A program made the position numbers and the translations under genes. A stretch of 64,000 nt of DNA from Corbicula japonica (Eukaryota; Mollusca; Bivalvia; Venerida; Cyrenidae). The notes below the pieces were generated by a model. The model made no database searches. It was not told the DNA's origin and worked only from the letters and a program-made list of their open reading frames with translations. Shown here one piece after another: positions 33,201 through 48,200 of the stretch. The DNA lies in the NCBI GenBank assembly GCA_038501625.1, contig JAZAYU010000172.1, positions 868,001-932,000 of the forward strand. Reading direction: 5' to 3'. Each line of letters opens with the position of its first letter. Positions within the stretch are counted from its first letter, which is position 1.

Positions 33201-36200
33201 CACTCTCGACCGATACCAGGCTTCTCCCATGTCAGGAAATTGTCGTAAAATGTGAAACAAAAGTCTGTCGGACAGTTGTCTGTAAATATAACAGTACAGT
33301 ATATCAAATTAAGGGTTGCATGCAAACTATTGTAAGTGTTCTTTACTTCAATCATTCTTGCATGTATTCCTTGAAATTTAAATTACAATCCTTGAAATTT
33401 TATTACAGTATCAATAGTCAGTAATTTCAAACACATGTATTCAAATTAAGCTTTTACTCCATGAGCTATGGCTGTTGTCCATGGACAAGCAGCTGATCAG
33501 ATGGCACATTCATGCTGTCTGGAGAGGTTCTTTACTTTTGGCATTTTTTTTATTCATTAAGTTATTTCTGATTGTAATATGCACAGTCCTAGATAGCAGA
33601 GTGAAGCAGTGCCCAAGATCATAAAATGGAGATTGTATACCAGTCTCAAATCTCAAGCATTGGATTAGTTAAACTGCAAAGTAGTTTTCATTTCAATCAA
33701 TGGAATGCTCCAGATTTGAGATTGATTTCTGATCAGTTTTATGGTCTTGGACTGGTTTCTATTTCAACCAATAAGATGGCTAAAATTTGAAACCTGTATA
33801 CAATCTCAGTTTTATGATTTTGGGCAAAGGTTAAAAAGAAATGACTCACCTGGGAAACAGCACGGGTCAAAACGTGTTCCATTATATTTCAATTTGATGA
33901 TCTGGCATACTTGTTTGTAGTTGTAACCTTCACATGTATCTTTGTAGCCGGCATTAGTATACATGTCCATCAGAGCAAGGCCAAGGTCATAATTCGGCAG
34001 GAATATCACAAAGATCCACTCCAAAGCTTTGCCGACATCCTCGGCACCCAACTGAGGAATACTCAGTGTATATGTAGCTAACAGGAACACCAGACCTGAA
34101 AAATAAATACAGTGGCATGTAAAATTCTGTATCTGCTTATTTCTGTGTCAAAGTGATTACAAAGATAAATAAGGCACCTAATAGGAAAATGTATGTTCTT
34201 ACAGTTGATGTCAATCCTTGTAAAAGTCTCATAATGTTGAGAAGATGACATTAATTATTATGCATTTGTGGGAAATATACCATTAAATTGTCAAAATTTG
34301 TTACAAAATTACTTTATAGTTACAAGAAAATAATATTAAATAATTGCAAGTTCTTTCCAAATGCATGAATAGTAACAACTAAAATGTTAAAAAATATTAT
34401 GGAAGACACCTTTTCTGGAGACACCCCTAAATATACAATGTATATTAAAATTATCTTAATTTTTAAATCCACTGTAAAAAAGTGAAATATGCTTAATATC
34501 AGGAATAGCCGCACTCAGAAAACACAGCCTCCCCACACAGTCACAAATCCACTAATGAAGATCATACCCAGCTGATCTGGATCCACTATCTTTACCCACG
34601 CAATAAAGGGCCCAAGATCATAAAACTAAGTTTTGAGATCAGTCTCAAATCTCAAGGATCTGATTGGCTGAAATGGCGACTGGTCGCCATTTCAGCCAAT
34701 CAGATGCTTGAGATTTGAGACTGATCTCCAGATATAGTTTTATGATCTTGGGCAAAGGTGTATTTATGGAGTAAATGGTTAATCGAGATTGCTGTCAAAT
34801 CTGGATCTAAATACAAGATAAATAATCTGACTTACCTGAGAGAAGATTTATCATGGAGACAACAACCATTCCAGTTGATGGAATCATAAACAAATAGTGC
34901 AACATGTACACAAATGGCAGCACAGCCCATCCATATAGCATGAAAACCAGAAACACTAGTCCTAGACGATGATCATTCACATAAGCATCCGTTTGAAATG
35001 CGGCAAACACAATAAGGATGATGAGAACTGGTATCGTGTAGTTAATTATATCCCAGACAAATGTAGATGTCCAATAGGCGAACGGACCGACACCACTGAC
35101 AACCTGAAGATGTTTGGCTCCGACAGACCGCTCTTTGATCAGGAAAATGATGAAACTGGTTGCCATGAACGCCATTCCAAAGAGGATTGATATGGCAATA
35201 GTGAATCCAGTACCATTTGTTGAGAAGAAAAGACGACGGGAATTATCATTTATTTTCTTCGGTAATGGATGATTTATAACTTCAATGTTGTTGGCGGTGT
35301 TGTTGGTAATCTGTTTAAGGAGACCATTCATCATGTAGTTGAGAGATATCGCAATTCCGTGGTATGGCTGACCATTGTAGTGGGCGGTGGAAATTACACC
35401 AGTATTATTGTCAACAAAGTCACCAGCAACAATATAGCGTCTGTAAACATTAATACAGCTTGTCATTATCTTATGACACTCTATCTATCCATGGATTGAT
35501 ACAATACTAGGCTAAAGGTTATAAAACTGAGATTGGAAACCAGTCTCAAATCTCAAGCATCTGATTGGCTGAAATGGCAACTAGTTGCCTTTTCAGCCAA
35601 TCAGATGCTTGAGATTTGAGACTGGTTTCCATTCTCAGTTTTATAACCCTTGACACTAGTCTAACTCATACAGAAATGTAAATGAGATCATCCAGTATGC
35701 ACCAAGTCCATGCTATATAAAGAAGACTGTCTGCTCTTACATATAATAATTTCAAAGGTGTAGTGTTCAGTATTATTTTGGAGTTAAGGCTTAAGACTGT
35801 TGGAAAAACAATCCTCAAAATATTGATTATTAAAATTGTGCAAAATGTATAAATTACATGCTAATTCAAAAGTTTCAAAGTTTTACTGTACCTGTTGAAA
35901 GTAGAAATGCCAGCATCGTCTTGTATATGTTTGAAATAGTCGTCCATCTCTATGTAAGTTGTCCTGGATACTGCCTCCGTGTTTCCAGTGAACTGATTCT
36001 TGTAGAAAGTGGCCATGTCTGTCGTGTTTGTAGAAGAGGTACTTCTGTATGCCACCCTGTAGTTACTGAAAGGGGCCAAATCCAGGGTCAAAGCTGGTTC
36101 ATCACCGACGCTAGGGATAGCTTTCTCTACTGACAGTGCCAAGATGGTGAAAATAATCGGCAGCAAGAGTTGTGCTGCTGCCACTGCGATGTTACGCCGG

Positions 36201-39200
36201 GCATGAATAAATTTCTTTACAAACATGCCATAGAACTGCTGCATGGAGAGTCTGATTCCTTTGTTCTTGTTGATTCCTTCATTGTAACCTAAAAAGCAAA
36301 TGACCCAGTAAGTAAAACGTTACAAAGAATAGCAGTTTTATGCAAAATTACATGTTGATTATAAAATCTTCGAACATGTCAAGTGTCCATTATTTTGTTG
36401 TTTATTAATGTGGTTTACAATACACATAAATTATTGACCATTTAGAAGCAGTCAAAAGTTTGTAAAGTTTAACTTAATTGTCTTCACAACGATAATTGTT
36501 GCTTCTTTCGCCCCATATAATGATTGCATTGTATTTGTATTTGAAGAAATACAAAACAACTATAAATAACTGAGTAAATAAATATTTAAGAAATTTTATT
36601 TTCCCATGCAACAACAATAAATTATTATTACCAATAAAGTTTCTTTTGGGCATCCTTTCCATGGCAACGATAGTGTCTGCTTTTCCATCATTATAATATG
36701 CTTGATTTGCAATTCCATTCTTATATCCATCAACCAACGATCCTGAAGCAATCTTTTCTTTTGTCTGAACATGAGGTACCGCTCCATTTTCCTCACTGGT
36801 ACTGTTTGATTCAAATGCTAGTTTAGGTGCTTTCCCTGTGCTTCCATAGCCGGTGTTTTCATTGTGGCCATTTAGTGTGGGAAGAGGTTCTATGCCTTCA
36901 TCCTCACCAGTTCCCTCTCCAACCCTGAGAAAATCTTGTAGTTGATTATTGTCTGCCAATTTATATGTGTGTGTGTGTCTGTGAGTGGTTGAAGTGGGTG
37001 GGGTTTGTGTGGATGCATGTGTGGTCGGTTGGAAGAATTAATTTTAGATAAAAATATATGGTTAACATCACTAATACAATCTGTCTACAAGTATCAGGAA
37101 AAAACTTATGTATGACATTTTTTAATTTCAAAGAGACTAACAAGTATATAAAGGTACAAGCCACATATATATCTTCATTTAATTTAACCTTTATGCCATG
37201 GATACAACTTATACCATTTTACATAAACAGTTGGACCCATCTAGATCGTATATTAAATTCCTTTGTTTCAGGTGAGCTAAAAACGTTTAACCCTTTCCTC
37301 CATAAGGTACACCTTAATTGCAAGGGCGAACAGTTTAGATTCGAACATCCGTGCCGTCTGATCAGGATCTACACTGTTCACTTTTTAATTAATTAGGTTA
37401 TTTCTGACCAAAATGTGACCAGTGCAGATCCTGATCAGACAACACAGATGTGCCGGCTGATCTGGATCTACAATGGTCACACATGCGTAAAAAATGTGTA
37501 TATATGGAGGAAAGGGTTAAAATCCTGTGTAGAGCATTGTAAAATGGACTGAAATTCACACTGTGTACTTCTGTAAATATTGAGCTTAACATTGAGGTAG
37601 GCAAGTAACACACATTTCCAAAACTGTCCATTATTTATCAAACTACATCTGCAACATTTTCAGTTTAAGTGAACAGTTTTGCACTATTTTTCAATCCCAA
37701 ATGAAGACCAACCCACCCCACTAATGGGATAACTCCTTTCAATTCCAGAGGTGGTCTTATTACTGGGCTGAAGGTTATAAAACTATGATTTGAAACCTGT
37801 CTCAAATCTCAAGCATCTGATTGGCTAAAATGGCAACTGGTCGCCATTTCAGCCAATCAGATGCTTGAGATTTGAGACTGGTTTCTATGCTCAGTTTTAT
37901 AACCTTCAGCTTACGGCTTTCACTGTAGCATAGTACATGATCAGAAGTAACGGTAAAACACTCAAAAGTATCACAAGTATCAGAGCTTAACATTTATCTT
38001 TGATTATTATTTAAACAAAGTCCTTACTTCAGAAAAACTTCTTCCATTGTCGTAGCTGAACTGCCAAAGCTGTTCACCCCTAGATTTCCCATCTGGCTCT
38101 CAATTTCTGTGAAGAGTTTCTCAAATTTCTTGGATTCACTAAATGGTAGGAGATACGAGACTTCAGCACTGATCTGACTTTCAACAAAGGCAGAGGGAAT
38201 GTGGGATTGTACAACTTTTGTTAGCCTGTCAACATCACATGACTTTCCTTTTACAACAACCATGTGGTAACCAGCACCTAAAAGAAAAGTAACTTCAGTG
38301 GGTAAGTTTCTGTAACTAATCATTATGAGCATAGTCTTAATCTGAAAATCAGGATCTGATGAAGAGTCATTAAAACATCAACAACTTTACGGACCAATCA
38401 AATTGTCGCCTACAAAAATTGCAAAATGGCATGATGAACGTTGTATTGTGTATATTGTAACCTGCATGAAACATTAGTGAAGATTAGTGTTACTTTGTAG
38501 AGTACTGCATTCATTTACACTGAAATTACATAATCAGGTCATTTTTCGACCTTTGCCGATAGCTTTATGAATCGACTGTTCAAAAAATAGATATAGGGGA
38601 AAACCACTACAGCTAATATTAGGTATTTGCAGGCCATCATTGTCATTATTAGATCTGACTTTAGTGAGATTGAGCATAGCCTGATATTTGAACTTGTTCT
38701 ACACTAGAATTTCCTACTGGTTCCCCACTAGATCTCTGTTCCACACAATATTTTTCTGCTTCTTTCCCATCGATTTTCCTACTTGTTCCCCATGTATTTT
38801 TCTCTCTTTTCCGCAGCCCAATAAATTTTTCATCATGTGCACCCAATGTAGATCCAGATCAACCATCACATCCAAGCTGTCTGATGTTTCCTTTATTCAT
38901 CAATTAGGTTATTTCTGCATCTGATCTGATCTGGATATAAACAAACATTTTAAAATGTGGAAATAAAGGTTAAATACAGCAAAAATCGTTGTACCATAAA
39001 GTTTCTTCAGAAACATTGAGGTGCCGCAACATTTGACAACCCCATCAGCCATGATAGCAATCCTGTCCCCTAGAATATCTGCTTCATCCATGAAATGTGT
39101 AGTCAGGATAATGGTACGACCCTCACGATACTTCTGTAGTATGCCCCAAGTCTGACGTCTAGCAGCGGGGTCCATGCCGGATGTTGGTTCATCAAGGATG

Positions 39201-42200
39201 ACAATCTATGATTAAAATGCAGAGTAATTTTTACCTTAGACCAATAATGGTATAAATATCATTGAAGTATAAATGAGATATACATTATTGCATTATGGCA
39301 GCAAGATCTTTTATTATTACTGGATCACACAATGTGCAATGTCAACAAGTTTTTTTAAATAACAGAAAAAATGAATGACAAATAAAGATCCATCAATAAA
39401 TGCTTATTATGTATTGAAAGGTTTACTTAACCCTTTAAACAGCACAGAATTTGTCATATTTGAAAACAGTGTAGACCAAGATCAGCTGCTGATCTGGATA
39501 TATATACTGCTTGCACATTGGATATAAGCAATATCTATGATGTATAGGTTTAATGGCCCTTACCTTAGAGCCTGCAATGAGTGCTATACCCACGGAGAGC
39601 TTGCGTTTCTGACCGCCGGACAGGGTGCTGGACTCGGCATATCTTTTCTGCTCCAGGCCTAGTACAGCTATCATGTCATTCACTTCTTTGTCGACATCTT
39701 TACTGGGACAACCTTTCAACTAAAATATCACAGACATGCAGTATTCGCTATATTAAGTAAGTTTTGCAACACCAAATAGTGGTACATGTATCACTTTTAA
39801 AAATTTTCACTGCATTATTTGGCCAAATTAAGGAAACACATGTTAATCACAAAAATTACTGAAAAAATGTCAAGTCTGTATTTTAAAAGTGATGCAAATA
39901 AAATATTCAGGAAAAAAACACAATATGTTTTTTTTTCTCATATTTTATGTAAAAGGGAGGTAATTTCACAAAAAATGTTTAACAGGCAAAACATTCATTA
40001 AATGTTACCATGGGAAGAAAAAAAGCATAAGAACTTTTTTTGAAATATACAATTAAACATGGTCTTCTTAACAATGTAGCCATCATCTTGAAGTACCGGT
40101 ATCTGAGACTTAAGGAACATTACCTTGGCAAAAAACTTGAGATGTTCTTCAACATTAAGTAGGTCAAACAAAATATTATGTTGCGGACATAGTCCCAAGT
40201 TCGCTCTCACTTTGTTGATGTCTGTACGAATGTCATATCCATTCACAATTGCTGTACCACTTGTGGGCTCCAAAAAACCTAAATGTAAACATATCTGATG
40301 TCAAATCTTTTCTAGAAATTTACATTACTTAATAAACACTTGACATGTAAGTGTTCTGTATAGAATTATGAAGAAGATATATGTGAAATTCATTGAGAAA
40401 ACATGGCTTATAGTCTGTGTTATAAGTGCAGATCCAGACCAGACTTACTAGGTCCAAAAATATTCAATTTGAAACTGTTTATTAAGACACATATGAAATC
40501 AAACTGCCCATACTGGGTATCAGACCCAGACCAGACTTACTAGGTCCAAAAATATTCAATTTGAAACTGTTTATTAAGACACATATGAAATCAAACTGCC
40601 CATACTGGGTATCAGACCCAGACCAGACTTACTACGTCCAAAATATTCAGTTTGGAACTGTTTATTAAGACACATATGAAATCAAACTGCCCATACTGGG
40701 TATCAGATCCAGACCAGACTTAATAGGTCCAAAAATATTCATTTTGGAACTGTTTATTAAGACACATATGAAATCAAACTGCCCATACTGGGTATCAGAC
40801 CCAGACCAGACTTACTAGGTCCAAAAATATTCAGTTTGGAACTGTTGATTAAGACATATATGAAATGAAATTGCCCATGCTGGGTATCAGTCCCAGACCA
40901 TACAGAAACAGCACCTAGCCAAGTAAATCCATTATACTACTGAGTGAACTAGCTAGAATAACCCCCAAAAGGATTGTGCAGATAACTCTGATAAACTTTA
41001 TCATCATTACTGCCATCAGTAACCAATTAACTTCTTGTAATAAACCTGTCTTAATCAGCCACCCAAGGGAGTGACAAAAAGTGGCTGCTTAACACAGGTG
41101 GCTGTTAAAGACAGGTAAAAATTAGCACAAAATGTCAGTTTAGGACAAAATCAAACTGGCTGTTTAAGACATGTGATTGCTATTTGCAGGTGGCTGCTAA
41201 GGCAGGTTGAACTTTATATGTACACTATGAAATGCTTCTCGGACTGAACAGCGAACAGTGCAAACCCTGATCAGACTATGCTGATGCATTTAACATCCTA
41301 TTAACTAAGGAAACTTTAATTAATGCAGACATCGACACCAGAGCATGTACATTAGCTTGCATTTTTCTTTGAAAAGTCATTAATAAAACAATAGGAAAAC
41401 TTTTGATTATAATGTGCAGTAGAACTTTAGGGAACAAGAAGACACTGCAATGCGATGAAACCTGGATTTCTTCTTAAATTTTCAGTGAAAAAGGGGCATA
41501 ACTATGATCAAATACAGTCAAGAGTTATGAAACTTGTCCTGATAATTGTTATTGTGATGTCAAACAACAATGTTAAGTTTCAAAGCTCTATCATGAATGG
41601 TTACTGAGAAAGAGTGAACTAAGAGTGAACAGCTCAGAACCTAAGTAACTTTTTCACATCAAAGATTGAAAACATTCGTGATGAAATCAGATCTAATCAG
41701 ACCGATGATGCAACTGAATATGAAATAGAACCCCAAATGAACTCTAGACTTTCAAACTTTCTACCAGCCTCACAAGAAGAAGTTAGAAAAATCATTCAAA
41801 GTTCGCCCAACAAATCATGTGAACTAGACCCCATACCAACATGGCTTCTTAAATCATGTCTTGACAAACTTCTGCCTGTAATCACAAACATCATCAATGA
41901 ATCACTCAGTTCTTGCCATGTACCAACGGAGTTTAAAAGTGCTGTTATAAGACCTCTTCTGAAGAAACCGGACTTAGACCCTAATGTACTGAAAAACTAC
42001 AGACCCGTTTCTAACCTCCCTTTTATATCAAAGGTTTTAGAAAAAGTTGTAGATAAACGTATCAGTGGCCATCTAGTTTGGAACAGCTTACACGAACCAC
42101 ATCAATCGGCATATAGGAAACTTCATTCTACAGAAACAGCCTTGCTCAAAGTACATAACGATATTCTTCAAACACTAGACAACAACTGTGTCACTGTTCT

Positions 42201-45200
42201 TGTGTTGCTCGATCTGTCAGCAGCTTTCGATACGATAGATCATACCACATTACTGAGCCGTTTAGAAAACCACTATGGAATCAAAGCTAACGCCCTTTCC
42301 TGGATATCAGCGTACCTTCATGGTAGAAAACAAACTGTTTGTGTTGAAGGAGAGCTATCTGATCCAGTTACTATGAATTTTGGTGTTCCACAGGGATCCG
42401 TATTAGGACCGAAATACTTTACGATGTATACCAAGCCAGTAGGTGCTATCTGTGGTAAACATGGTCTAGTGCATCATTTTTATGCTGATGATTCACAACT
42501 GTACATTTCATTTAAACCCATTGACATTGTGTCCAAATCTGAAGCAATAAACCACGTAGAGTACTGTCTAACGGAAATCATTATGTGGATGAATAGAAAC
42601 ATGCTAAAACTGAATGCTGAGAAAACAGAAGTTATGTTGTTTTCTTCCAAAAATAATCTCAAACATGTCGAAAACATGACTATCACGGTTGGTGAGACAT
42701 CTATTTCAGCTTCAAATGACAGCATCAGAAATCTTGGCGCTCACTTCACGCCACAAATGGACATGGAGAAACACGTCAACACTGTCTGTAGATCTGCCTA
42801 CTACCAGCTGAGAAACATCGGACGCATACGGAAATACCTTACAACCGATGCTACAAAAACATTAGTTAATTGTCTAGTAACATCAAAGCTTGACTATTGT
42901 AATTCGTTGCTCTTCGGTATTCCAAAACTGACAATGAATAAACTACAACGGGTTCAGAACACAGCTGCCAGAATCATCACAAAAACTCCTCGTCATGACC
43001 ATATAACACCAGTGCTCAAGGAACTTCATTGGCTACCAATATGTCAACGGATCAATTACAAGGTCCTACTATACACTTACAAGGCTCTCCATGGACAGTG
43101 CCCACAGTACATTATTGACTTATTGTGTGTGTACCGACCAGCTAGAGACCTTCGTTCTAGCAGTTCTTTAACACTTGTAGTACCACGTACCAGAACTGTG
43201 ACTTTCGGAAACCGTAGCTTTAGCCATGCTGCACCAAGGTTATGGAACGCACTGCCAGAGTCAGTTAGAAACGCCCAGACACTTAACGCTTTCAAAAGAC
43301 AGCTAAAAAACACACCTTTTCCGCTCCTACTATGTTCATTAACTGGATATATAAACAATCATAAGACATTGGGTTGATTTTAAACGGAAAGTGATGCTAT
43401 AATGTGTTACATTGTATCTACACATCAACGCACTTGTTTTTTAACTTTCTACTATGTTTTTTCATGCAAACTTTATCCAAGTTTTATTTCTTTTATTTAT
43501 TTTTTTCTAAGTTTTATTTGCCTGTGCTTAATTAATTCTTATTGTATTATATTGCTATATCTTGCTTGTTGTAAAGCACTTTTGAACATATGAAAAGAGT
43601 GCTATATAAATCTGGTAAATAATAATAAATAAAATCTGGTAAATAATAACTAAAACGAAAAACGTAATAAAATGTTGAACCCAGCAAAATCAAACCATGA
43701 AAATCCATAGAAAACCTGATTAACAAAGTTAGCAAGACAGACGTTCACCTGTAAGCATGGAGATAGTGGTTGTCTTGCCAGCTCCGTTGTGTCCAAGCAG
43801 GGAGGTGATCTGTCCCTCAAACATGTTAATGCTGGTGTCCTTCACTGCAACCTTGCCTGTGAAACTCTGCAAATATATTAAAATCTTTGTTATCTTAGTT
43901 TTCAACATAATTATTAATTATATAAGATATATATACTTAGCAGTTATCCATAATCAATGTTCTTCATTATGCACCCTTCCAGGGAGGTAATTCAATCAAA
44001 TCCCAAAGAAAATTTAGTAACGATGCTCCCCTTTAAATGATGCCTGATATTGATTGTAATATAAACAAGTAATGAGTGCGATTACTTTTATAAATCTTAA
44101 TCTTCAGGAGTTGTTTTCCAGTTGGAAAAGAGACACAGCAGCAAGAGTCACCCATTTGATTGATATATCTTGAATACCAAAGATAGATTCGCTACATCTT
44201 ATATACTCTTCAAGACAAAGACTTGATTTACTTGCAAATTACAAAATTCATGATTATATACTACTCAAAATTTGATAAGGATCTCTTAAAAGATTGTGTT
44301 TATTCCTTACATAAGGTTGAAATGATAAAATATTTGCTGTGATTCTGAAAATTTGTTCATTTGACATCAGCTTTGTGCCTAAGAAGGAATGATCCGACAA
44401 ACTGTTGAAGCGGAACAGCAGTTGAAACTTGGTAGGGGCAATGATTCAGGATAAAAACAGAAAGCAATCCCTATCAAATTTTGAGTAGTAAAAGACTTTA
44501 TAAGAATTTACTGTGAAACTATTTATATTCCTGTGCATGAACTCTGTGTGGGTTCTTAATTTCAATTTTCTTAATTAATGTACTATTTTACACTATGTAG
44601 GAGTTTTAAACTTGTGGATAGATCTGCTTTCGAAATCCACCATAATTTAAACCCTTTTCTCCATTTATACGCATTCTTACGCATGTGCGACCAGTGAGAT
44701 CAGCTGGCACATCCGTTCCGTCTGATCAGGATCTGCACTGGTCGCATTTTGGTCAGAAATAACATAACAAATAAAAAAGGAACAGTACAGATCCTTATCA
44801 GACAGCAAGGATGTGCCGACTGATCTAGATCTACACTGTTCGCCCATCCAATAAAGGTGTGTCTATGGAGGAAAGGTTATAACTGCTATTTGATAACAAT
44901 TAATGAATTCAATGTATTAAACTTGCAAATTTATTACATGATAATTATAGAATACTGATATTTTTTGTGACTGCAAACTTTAAAACTCTTTGTTGAGTAA
45001 AAAATTTAGAGACAGTGCATAAGCACTTCATGAATATATCTTGGTTAAAGTTAGGTGAAAAATCTTTACCAATATAAATATTGTATTTATTAACGGTAAG
45101 ATTGTACTCTATACTCCAACGATATGGCTTATATCACACGTGCAAACTCTGTAAATCCAGGTTAGTCTGCACATATACAAAATCTGATCTGGATCTGCAC

Positions 45201-48200
45201 TATTTGCTCCTTGTATAATAATAATCTTATAAATGTTAACTGACCAATGTAGATCCTGAACAGAGTGTATGTGTGCAGGATGATCTGTTACTATACTGGA
45301 CACATGGGATATGAACCATATCCCATATTCATGTTGTAAAGGGTTAAAGAAAAAGCATTTTTGTAAGAGTCTTGAGAGAAAACAACAACAACAACAAGCA
45401 ATGTTAAGCTAAGAATAATCTTTGTCACATTCCCAAATGTTTTCTGTCGGGAAAACCAATTCAGCAATACTTTAAGACATTGAATCGTAAAGGGTTAAAT
45501 AAAAAGCATTTTTGTAAGTCTTGAAAGAAAATAACATCAACAAGAAAATAAAGGCAGGGAATAATGTTTGCACAAATGTTCCATATATTTTCTGCTGACC
45601 AAAAATCAGCAACTCTTTGGGACATTGATTTGATTTGTTCATACACAGAAGTATAATTTACATATCAAGCACAGGAAAAGTTCAAATAAAAATACAGAAT
45701 CATTTTACAAGGCATTTCTGTGTCTAATCTAATATTATGGATATGTTATGCATAATGACAAAATGGAGCTTATGACTTATGTGTAGAACCAGATGAGCCT
45801 GTCAGAGAAGCTTCCTAAATGAATCTTGTAAACAGTTAAGATCATTATAAGTGTTCAAATCATACAATGCACAATTTGATCAGAGTCTAAACTATCAGTG
45901 TCAGCAATTCCCATTTGTTCATGGCATGTCACAAATGGGGCGTGTCACAGGAAAAGGTACATTCGGACATTTGACGTCAATTCTGCAAAACGTGTCATAA
46001 AGTTTAGGAGATGACATTACTTTCTTTGCATTTTGCTGTAAAAATAATGTTTAATTGACAAAATATGCAACAAATTAATAATTAGTTATGAGAAAATAAT
46101 AGATAATTGTATGTCCTTCAAAATACAATGTATATTAACGACAACTAAAATGTCATAAAATATAACTGAAGACACATTTTCCTGTAACATGCCTCATATA
46201 AAAACTATATATTTGACCCTGTGCACAAACATTATCACCAGAAAAAATAAAACAGAATGACTACTGGTAATTCTATAATATTTTCCATCTAAGGCCAAAA
46301 ATTAGTTAAAAAAGATAAAATCACTTGAAACATCAAACAAAATAAACAAACTTCGTTTGAAACATAAAAAAAACGAAAAAAAAAGTTGTGTGAAACATCA
46401 AACATAAAGAACACTGATACATTAACAAACTAAAAAGGTATTTTGCTGATAAAGGCCTTGTTTACTCCAGAGATGGTCAACAGTAAAGAAAAAAGATGTT
46501 CAAGAGCAAAGGGGAAAGGTTAAAGAACTCAATTGAACTAAAAGCAATAGTAAACTGCAAAAAAGACAAAACAATTAGTAACAGAAAACATCAAAAAGCT
46601 AGTGCTGATTCTTACATCTCCGGTTTTAGATTTAAAGCACTTCTTCAAACCACCTTCATCAAAAACCTGTTGTAATAGACAGTATACAATTAAATGATAT
46701 ACTAATTGAATTTTAAAATTATGGCTCCAAAGATGCAAGTTAATCTGAAACATCTATCTTTGGGTATCTTTATTTAACCCTTTCCTCCATATATACGCCT
46801 TTTTACAAGTGTGCAACCAGTGTAGATCCAGATCAGCCAGCACTTCCATGCTGTCTGATCAGGATCTGCACTGTTCTCTTTTTGGTCAGAAATAACCTAA
46901 TAAATAATAAAGTGAACAGTTCAGATCCTAATCAGATGGCTGATCTGGATCTACACTGTTCACATGCAAAAAAGGTGTATATATAGAGAAAAAGGTTAAG
47001 AACCACAGAGTACAAACCCAGGTTTCACTCAAATAGAAAAGTTCAGTATCTTTAAATTTTTACATTTAAGGACTGAATCTACGAATATCTGCGGTTATCA
47101 CGGTAAGAAAAACATTTGGGTTGTTTAAGGTATGTGAAGCCCTTATGATTAGGACGGACTGATGGACGGAGACCATTCCTATATCACCCAGCCGCTATGC
47201 AGCGGGGGATAATAAAACTTACTTATTTGGTTGAATGATGTCAAAATTTTATAAAAATGGCTTATTTGTCAGTTATAGACTTTACATTCTAAATTTTTTT
47301 TTATAGAATACTGCAAAACATATGAAGGGATAAACATCATCATGGGTTAATAAAAAAACAGCCTTGATCACAGTTATCGCAGCGCTAGTTCTATATTTAC
47401 TGTGGTATCATTTAATTTCACCAGGCCTCACTTAAGCACATACATGTATAACCCTTTCCTCCATAGATACACCATTAATGCGTGGGTGATTAGTGGGCGA
47501 TAAGTTTAGATCCAGATCAGCCAGCACATCCGTGCTGTCTGATCAGGATCTACACTGTTTGCTTTTTGATTCCTTTGGTTATTTCTGACCAAAAAGCGAC
47601 CAGTACAGATCCTGATCAGATGGCACAGATGTGCTAGCTGATATAGATCTACACTGGTCGCACATGCCTAAAAATCCGTATATGTGGAGGCAAGGGTTAA
47701 TGCATAGACAATAATAGGCCGGTGGCCAGGAACATGTTTGCTCCCCCCCCTTAGGGAATTTTGTAGACATGATTTTTCTGAAAGCCTGTTATGTCCCGGA
47801 TATTTTGCAGTTTGTTTGCATTCTGGCAATGGGGCATAAGGGTGTTACGCAGGTTTTAATATGTTACCCCTAAAATTTGTAGAAAAAATATATGGATTTT
47901 GAACCTTGAATTCTGCTCTATTCCAGCTATGACTTCTTAAAACTAATATTTTTGTATAAGGATGATGTATTCTCTTTTGATTGATGTAGTTTTCATTTCA
48001 AACTTTTTACTCTTACCTAACATATTAAGTATGTCACACACATAACCCTAAAAAGATGAAATTTAAGTCAGAAACTTACCTGTAGGATTTTTGTTTGTAA
48101 GGAAATTTAGGCAATAATATATGTTTTTGAAAGCTGCGTGATCAAGCAATATGAAGCAGTGTGTTTTTCATGAAAATCACACTGGCAAAAGTTAAAATTT

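Larger units (their letters stand above)
43867..46615. other. ABCA intron between visible exons 2 and 3
   Basis: Holds two R2 copies (44648, 45110) and two similar AAAGGGTTAAAxAAAAAGCAT segments (45338, 45488), a small local duplication. No exon or RNA signal. Confidence 0.55.
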
